Assembly (NCBI GenBank): GCA_015654825.1
Contig: JAATGE010000523.1
Span: 1-9,124, forward strand
Reading direction: 5' to 3'
Length of the DNA stretch: 9,124 nucleotides
DNA from: Rhodospirillales bacterium
GTDB lineage: Bacteria; Pseudomonadota; Alphaproteobacteria; Acetobacterales; Acetobacteraceae
The stretch's first letter is position 1. The number at the start of each line of letters is the position of its first letter. Below the pieces are notes generated by a model. The model ran no database searches, had not been told where the DNA came from, and saw only the letters and a program-made list of their open reading frames with translations. Of this stretch, positions 7,071 to 9,124 are shown in pieces. Position numbers and translations under genes: made by a program.

Positions 7071-7745
7071 GTGCCCTCTTTATCGGTCAGCGAAGCCGTA
7101 CAGCGCCGCAGGTCGGTGCGCGCCTTCCTGCCCACCCCGGTCGCCTCCGACGTCATTCGCGATGTGCTGACCGAGGCAACCCGCGCCGCCTCGGGCGGCA
7201 ATCTGCAGCCCTGGGTACTCTATGTCCTGAACGGCGCCAGCATGCAGCTTTTCCGCGCCTTGATGGATTCCCGCCTGGCCGAAAATCCGCTCGGCGAAAA
7301 GCCGGAATACGCGGTCTATCCCCCCGACCTGAAAGAGCCGTACCGCACCCGCCGCTTTGAAATCGGTGAGGCCATGTACGCGCATCTCGGCATTCCGCGC
7401 TCCGACAGGTCCGCCCGCCTGCAATGGCTGCAAAACAACGATCGCTTCTTCGGCGCCCCCGCCGCCCTGTTCTGCTTCGCCGACCGCATCATGGGCCCAC
7501 CGCAATGGTCCGATCTCGGCATGCTGCTCGCCACCGCCATGCTGCTGTTCCAGGAACGCGGCATCGACACCTGCCCGCAGGAAGCGTGGAGCCGGTGGCC
7601 GAAAACCGTTGCTGATTTCGTCGGCGCGCCGCCGGAACTGATGCTGTTCTGCGGCATGGCGATCGGCCATGCCGATCCCGCCGCGCCGGCAAACCGGCTG
7701 CGGTCCACGCGCGCCCCCGCCGCCGAGGTGATCCATTTCCTCTGA
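7071..7745 (+). CDS. Nitroreductase-family FMN oxidoreductase
   Basis: The protein has 224 residues. The N-terminal FMN-phosphate motif RRRSVRAF (12-19), the AASGGNLQPW segment (39-48) and the C-terminal GMAIGHAD segment (195-202) are family hallmarks. WSDLGMLLATAMLLFQERG (146-164) is the central helix of the dimer fold. Such enzymes bind FMN as homodimers and reduce nitroaromatics, quinones or enones with NAD(P)H; the physiological substrate is unknown here. The GTG at 7071 is preferred because GGAG (7062-7065) lies 5 bases upstream. The GTG at 7065 overlaps that ribosome-binding site and would add two residues. It is the first gene after the TetR operator region, and the OYE gene follows 22 bases after its stop, so the two form an operon. 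Confidence 0.9.
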   Translation: MPSLSVSEAVQRRRSVRAFLPTPVASDVIRDVLTEATRAASGGNLQPWVLYVLNGASMQLFRALMDSRLAENPLGEKPEYAVYPPDLKEPYRTRRFEIGEAMYAHLGIPRSDRSARLQWLQNNDRFFGAPAALFCFADRIMGPPQWSDLGMLLATAMLLFQERGIDTCPQEAWSRWPKTVADFVGAPPELMLFCGMAIGHADPAAPANRLRSTRAPAAEVIHFL

Positions 7746-7767
7746 CCCCGCCCGAAAGGCCGCGCCC

Positions 7768-9075
7768 ATGCCGCTCGATGTGCTGAAAACCCTGAACGAA
7801 CCCCTGACCTTGCCGTGCGGCGCGGTGCTGCCCAACCGCCTGGCGAAAGCCGCGATGACGGAGCGCCTCGGCGACACCGCGAACCGCGCCACCGCCCTGC
7901 ATGAGCGGCTATACAGAATGTGGAGCGAGGGCGGCGCCGGCATGCTGCTGACCGGCAACGTCCAGGTCGACCGCAAACAGCTCGAAGCCGCCGGCAACGT
8001 TGCGATCGATGGCCACGAGGATGCGGAGGCGCTCGCCGCGCTGCGGCGTTTCGCCGACGCCGCGCGCAGCCTCGGCAACCATGCCTGGATGCAGATCTCG
8101 CACGCCGGCCGCCAGACGCCGAAAGCGCTCAATCCGCACCCGAAGGCGCCCTCCGCCATTGCCGTCGCTTTGCCCGGCGGCCAGTTCGGGCAGCCGGTGG
8201 CGCTTACCGCGGAGGAAATCCCGCCACTGTTCGCGCGCTTCGCCCACGCCGCCCGCGTCGCGCGCGATACCGGCTTTACCGGTGTGCAAATCCACGGCGC
8301 CCACGGCTATCTGATTTCCGAATTCCTCTCGCCCAAGACCAATTTGCGGCAGGACGAGTGGGGCGGTGATCTGGCCGGCCGCGCGCGCTTCCTGATGGAA
8401 ACGGTACGCCAGACACGCGCGGCCGTGGGCGACGACTTCCCGGTCTCGGTCAAGCTCAATTCGGCCGACTTCCAGCGCGGCGGCTTCGCGTTCGAAGACA
8501 GCACGATCGTCGCCGGCTGGCTGGACGAAGCAGGCGTCGACCTGATCGAGATTTCCGGCGGCAGCTACGAACAGCCCAGCATGATTAACATGGCCGGCCT
8601 GGAACCGGTATTCGACCCGACGGTCGCTGCGTCCACCCGCGCGCGCGAGGCGTATTTCCAGAAATTCGCGCCTGAAATCAGGAAACATCTGACGCGCGCG
8701 AAACTGATGGTTACCGGGGGATTTCGCACCGCCGCCGGCATGGCCAACGCCATCGCCGCGGACGGCATCGATCTGATCGGCCTCGGCCGCCCGCTCTGCG
8801 TCGATACCGAAGCAGCCGGCAAACTGCTCCGCGGTGACGTCGCCACGCTCGATCGTTGGGAGGACCGCCTGCGCATCGGTCCCGGCTGGCTCGGCCCGAA
8901 ATCGCCGTTCATGCTGGTCAAGGCGCTCAACGGCTTCGGCGCCCAGAGCTGGTACTATGAGCAGCTCTACTACCTGGCCGAAAGCGGCCGGGCCAAGCCA
9001 GATATGGGGGTGCTGGGGGCGCTGATCAGCGACCAGCGGCGCGAGGCGGCGCGGGCGAAGGCGTTAGTCAAGTGA
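7768..9075 (+). CDS. NADH:flavin oxidoreductase, Old Yellow Enzyme family
   Basis: The protein has 435 residues forming a single FMN-binding TIM barrel. It shows WMQISHAGRQ (107-116), the substrate-binding His pair in VQIHGAHGYLISEFLSP (H176, H179), the family signature ending in TNLRQDEWGG (191-200), VSVKLNS with K229, and the phosphate-binding ends TGGFR (316-320) and GLGRP (338-342). It lacks the C-terminal 4Fe-4S and FAD/NAD domains of 2,4-dienoyl-CoA reductases (about 670 residues), so it resembles stand-alone ene-reductases acting on activated C=C bonds. The C-terminal 90 residues are longer than in short OYEs and end in a basic helix. AAAGG (7755-7759) lies 8 bases before the ATG. It is the second gene of the TetR-controlled operon, and its stop codon lies inside a hairpin repeat. 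Confidence 0.92.
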   Translation: MPLDVLKTLNEPLTLPCGAVLPNRLAKAAMTERLGDTANRATALHERLYRMWSEGGAGMLLTGNVQVDRKQLEAAGNVAIDGHEDAEALAALRRFADAARSLGNHAWMQISHAGRQTPKALNPHPKAPSAIAVALPGGQFGQPVALTAEEIPPLFARFAHAARVARDTGFTGVQIHGAHGYLISEFLSPKTNLRQDEWGGDLAGRARFLMETVRQTRAAVGDDFPVSVKLNSADFQRGGFAFEDSTIVAGWLDEAGVDLIEISGGSYEQPSMINMAGLEPVFDPTVAASTRAREAYFQKFAPEIRKHLTRAKLMVTGGFRTAAGMANAIAADGIDLIGLGRPLCVDTEAAGKLLRGDVATLDRWEDRLRIGPGWLGPKSPFMLVKALNGFGAQSWYYEQLYYLAESGRAKPDMGVLGALISDQRREAARAKALVK

Positions 9076-9124
9076 AGGCCAGGGCTCTGCCCTGGACCCG
9101 CTGGGGCCAGTAGGCCCCAGACCC
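9071..9124. repeat. Double-hairpin intergenic repeat (copy 2, cut by window edge)
   Basis: Two perfect hairpins follow each other: CCAGGGC/GCCCTGG (9079-9095, loop TCT) and CTGGGGCC/GGCCCCAG (9101-9120, loop AGTA). The first 15 bases equal 6265-6279, but the loop is TCT rather than AGA and the element continues with the second stem. The TGA stop of the OYE gene (9073-9075) is within the shared 15-mer. It probably ends the nitroreductase-OYE transcript and looks like a member of a dispersed family. Confidence 0.7.

Noticed and set aside
7080..8159. Minus-strand open frame of 359 codons
   Set aside because: It is antisense to the nitroreductase and OYE genes, both of which show complete family motifs.

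Overview
The window looks like chromosomal DNA of a GC-rich alphaproteobacterium. My best guess is Acetobacteraceae or a related Rhodospirillales. The reasons are high GC at third codon positions, several CTTGAC-type -35 elements, and intergenic hairpins of the CCAGGGC-loop-GCCCTGG and CTGGGGCC-loop-GGCCCCAG type, which I remember as common in that group. No database search was possible. No rRNA, tRNA, CRISPR array, insertion sequence or phage gene was seen, and no stretch over 300 bases lacks a gene.

Left part (1-4510): a probable surface-glycan or secondary-metabolite modification locus. A sulfotransferase-like P-loop gene runs leftward off the window edge. Divergent from it, after a 188-base intergenic region, is a three-gene operon: a full-length FkbH-like protein (SGNH-like, HAD phosphatase and GNAT-like domains), a stand-alone acyl carrier protein, and a second sulfotransferase-like protein. 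The second and third of these genes overlap by 4 bases. FkbH proteins of known function load a glyceryl unit from 1,3-bisphosphoglycerate onto an ACP, so FkbH and the ACP probably make an ACP-bound C3 unit. The two sulfotransferase-like proteins, which share the same motif layout, probably act on the same product. The final acceptor is not visible here.

Middle (4511-6300): an A/T-rich hairpin closes the operon. A recognisable sigma70-type promoter with a 12-base palindrome in its spacer then drives a monocistronic acyl-CoA ligase. This gene ends at a 27-base perfect hairpin shared with a convergent TetR gene.

Right part (6301-9124): a TetR-family repressor is divergent from a two-gene operon encoding two FMN enzymes, a nitroreductase-family protein and an Old Yellow Enzyme-family oxidoreductase. 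The TetR/nitroreductase gap carries a perfect 18-base palindrome followed directly by a second palindrome, which are strong candidates for the repressor's operators. The OYE gene ends inside a second copy of the hairpin repeat. The arrangement suggests inducible reductive metabolism or detoxification of a small hydrophobic or electrophilic compound. The acyl-CoA ligase may contribute, but it has its own promoter and no copy of the TetR palindrome.
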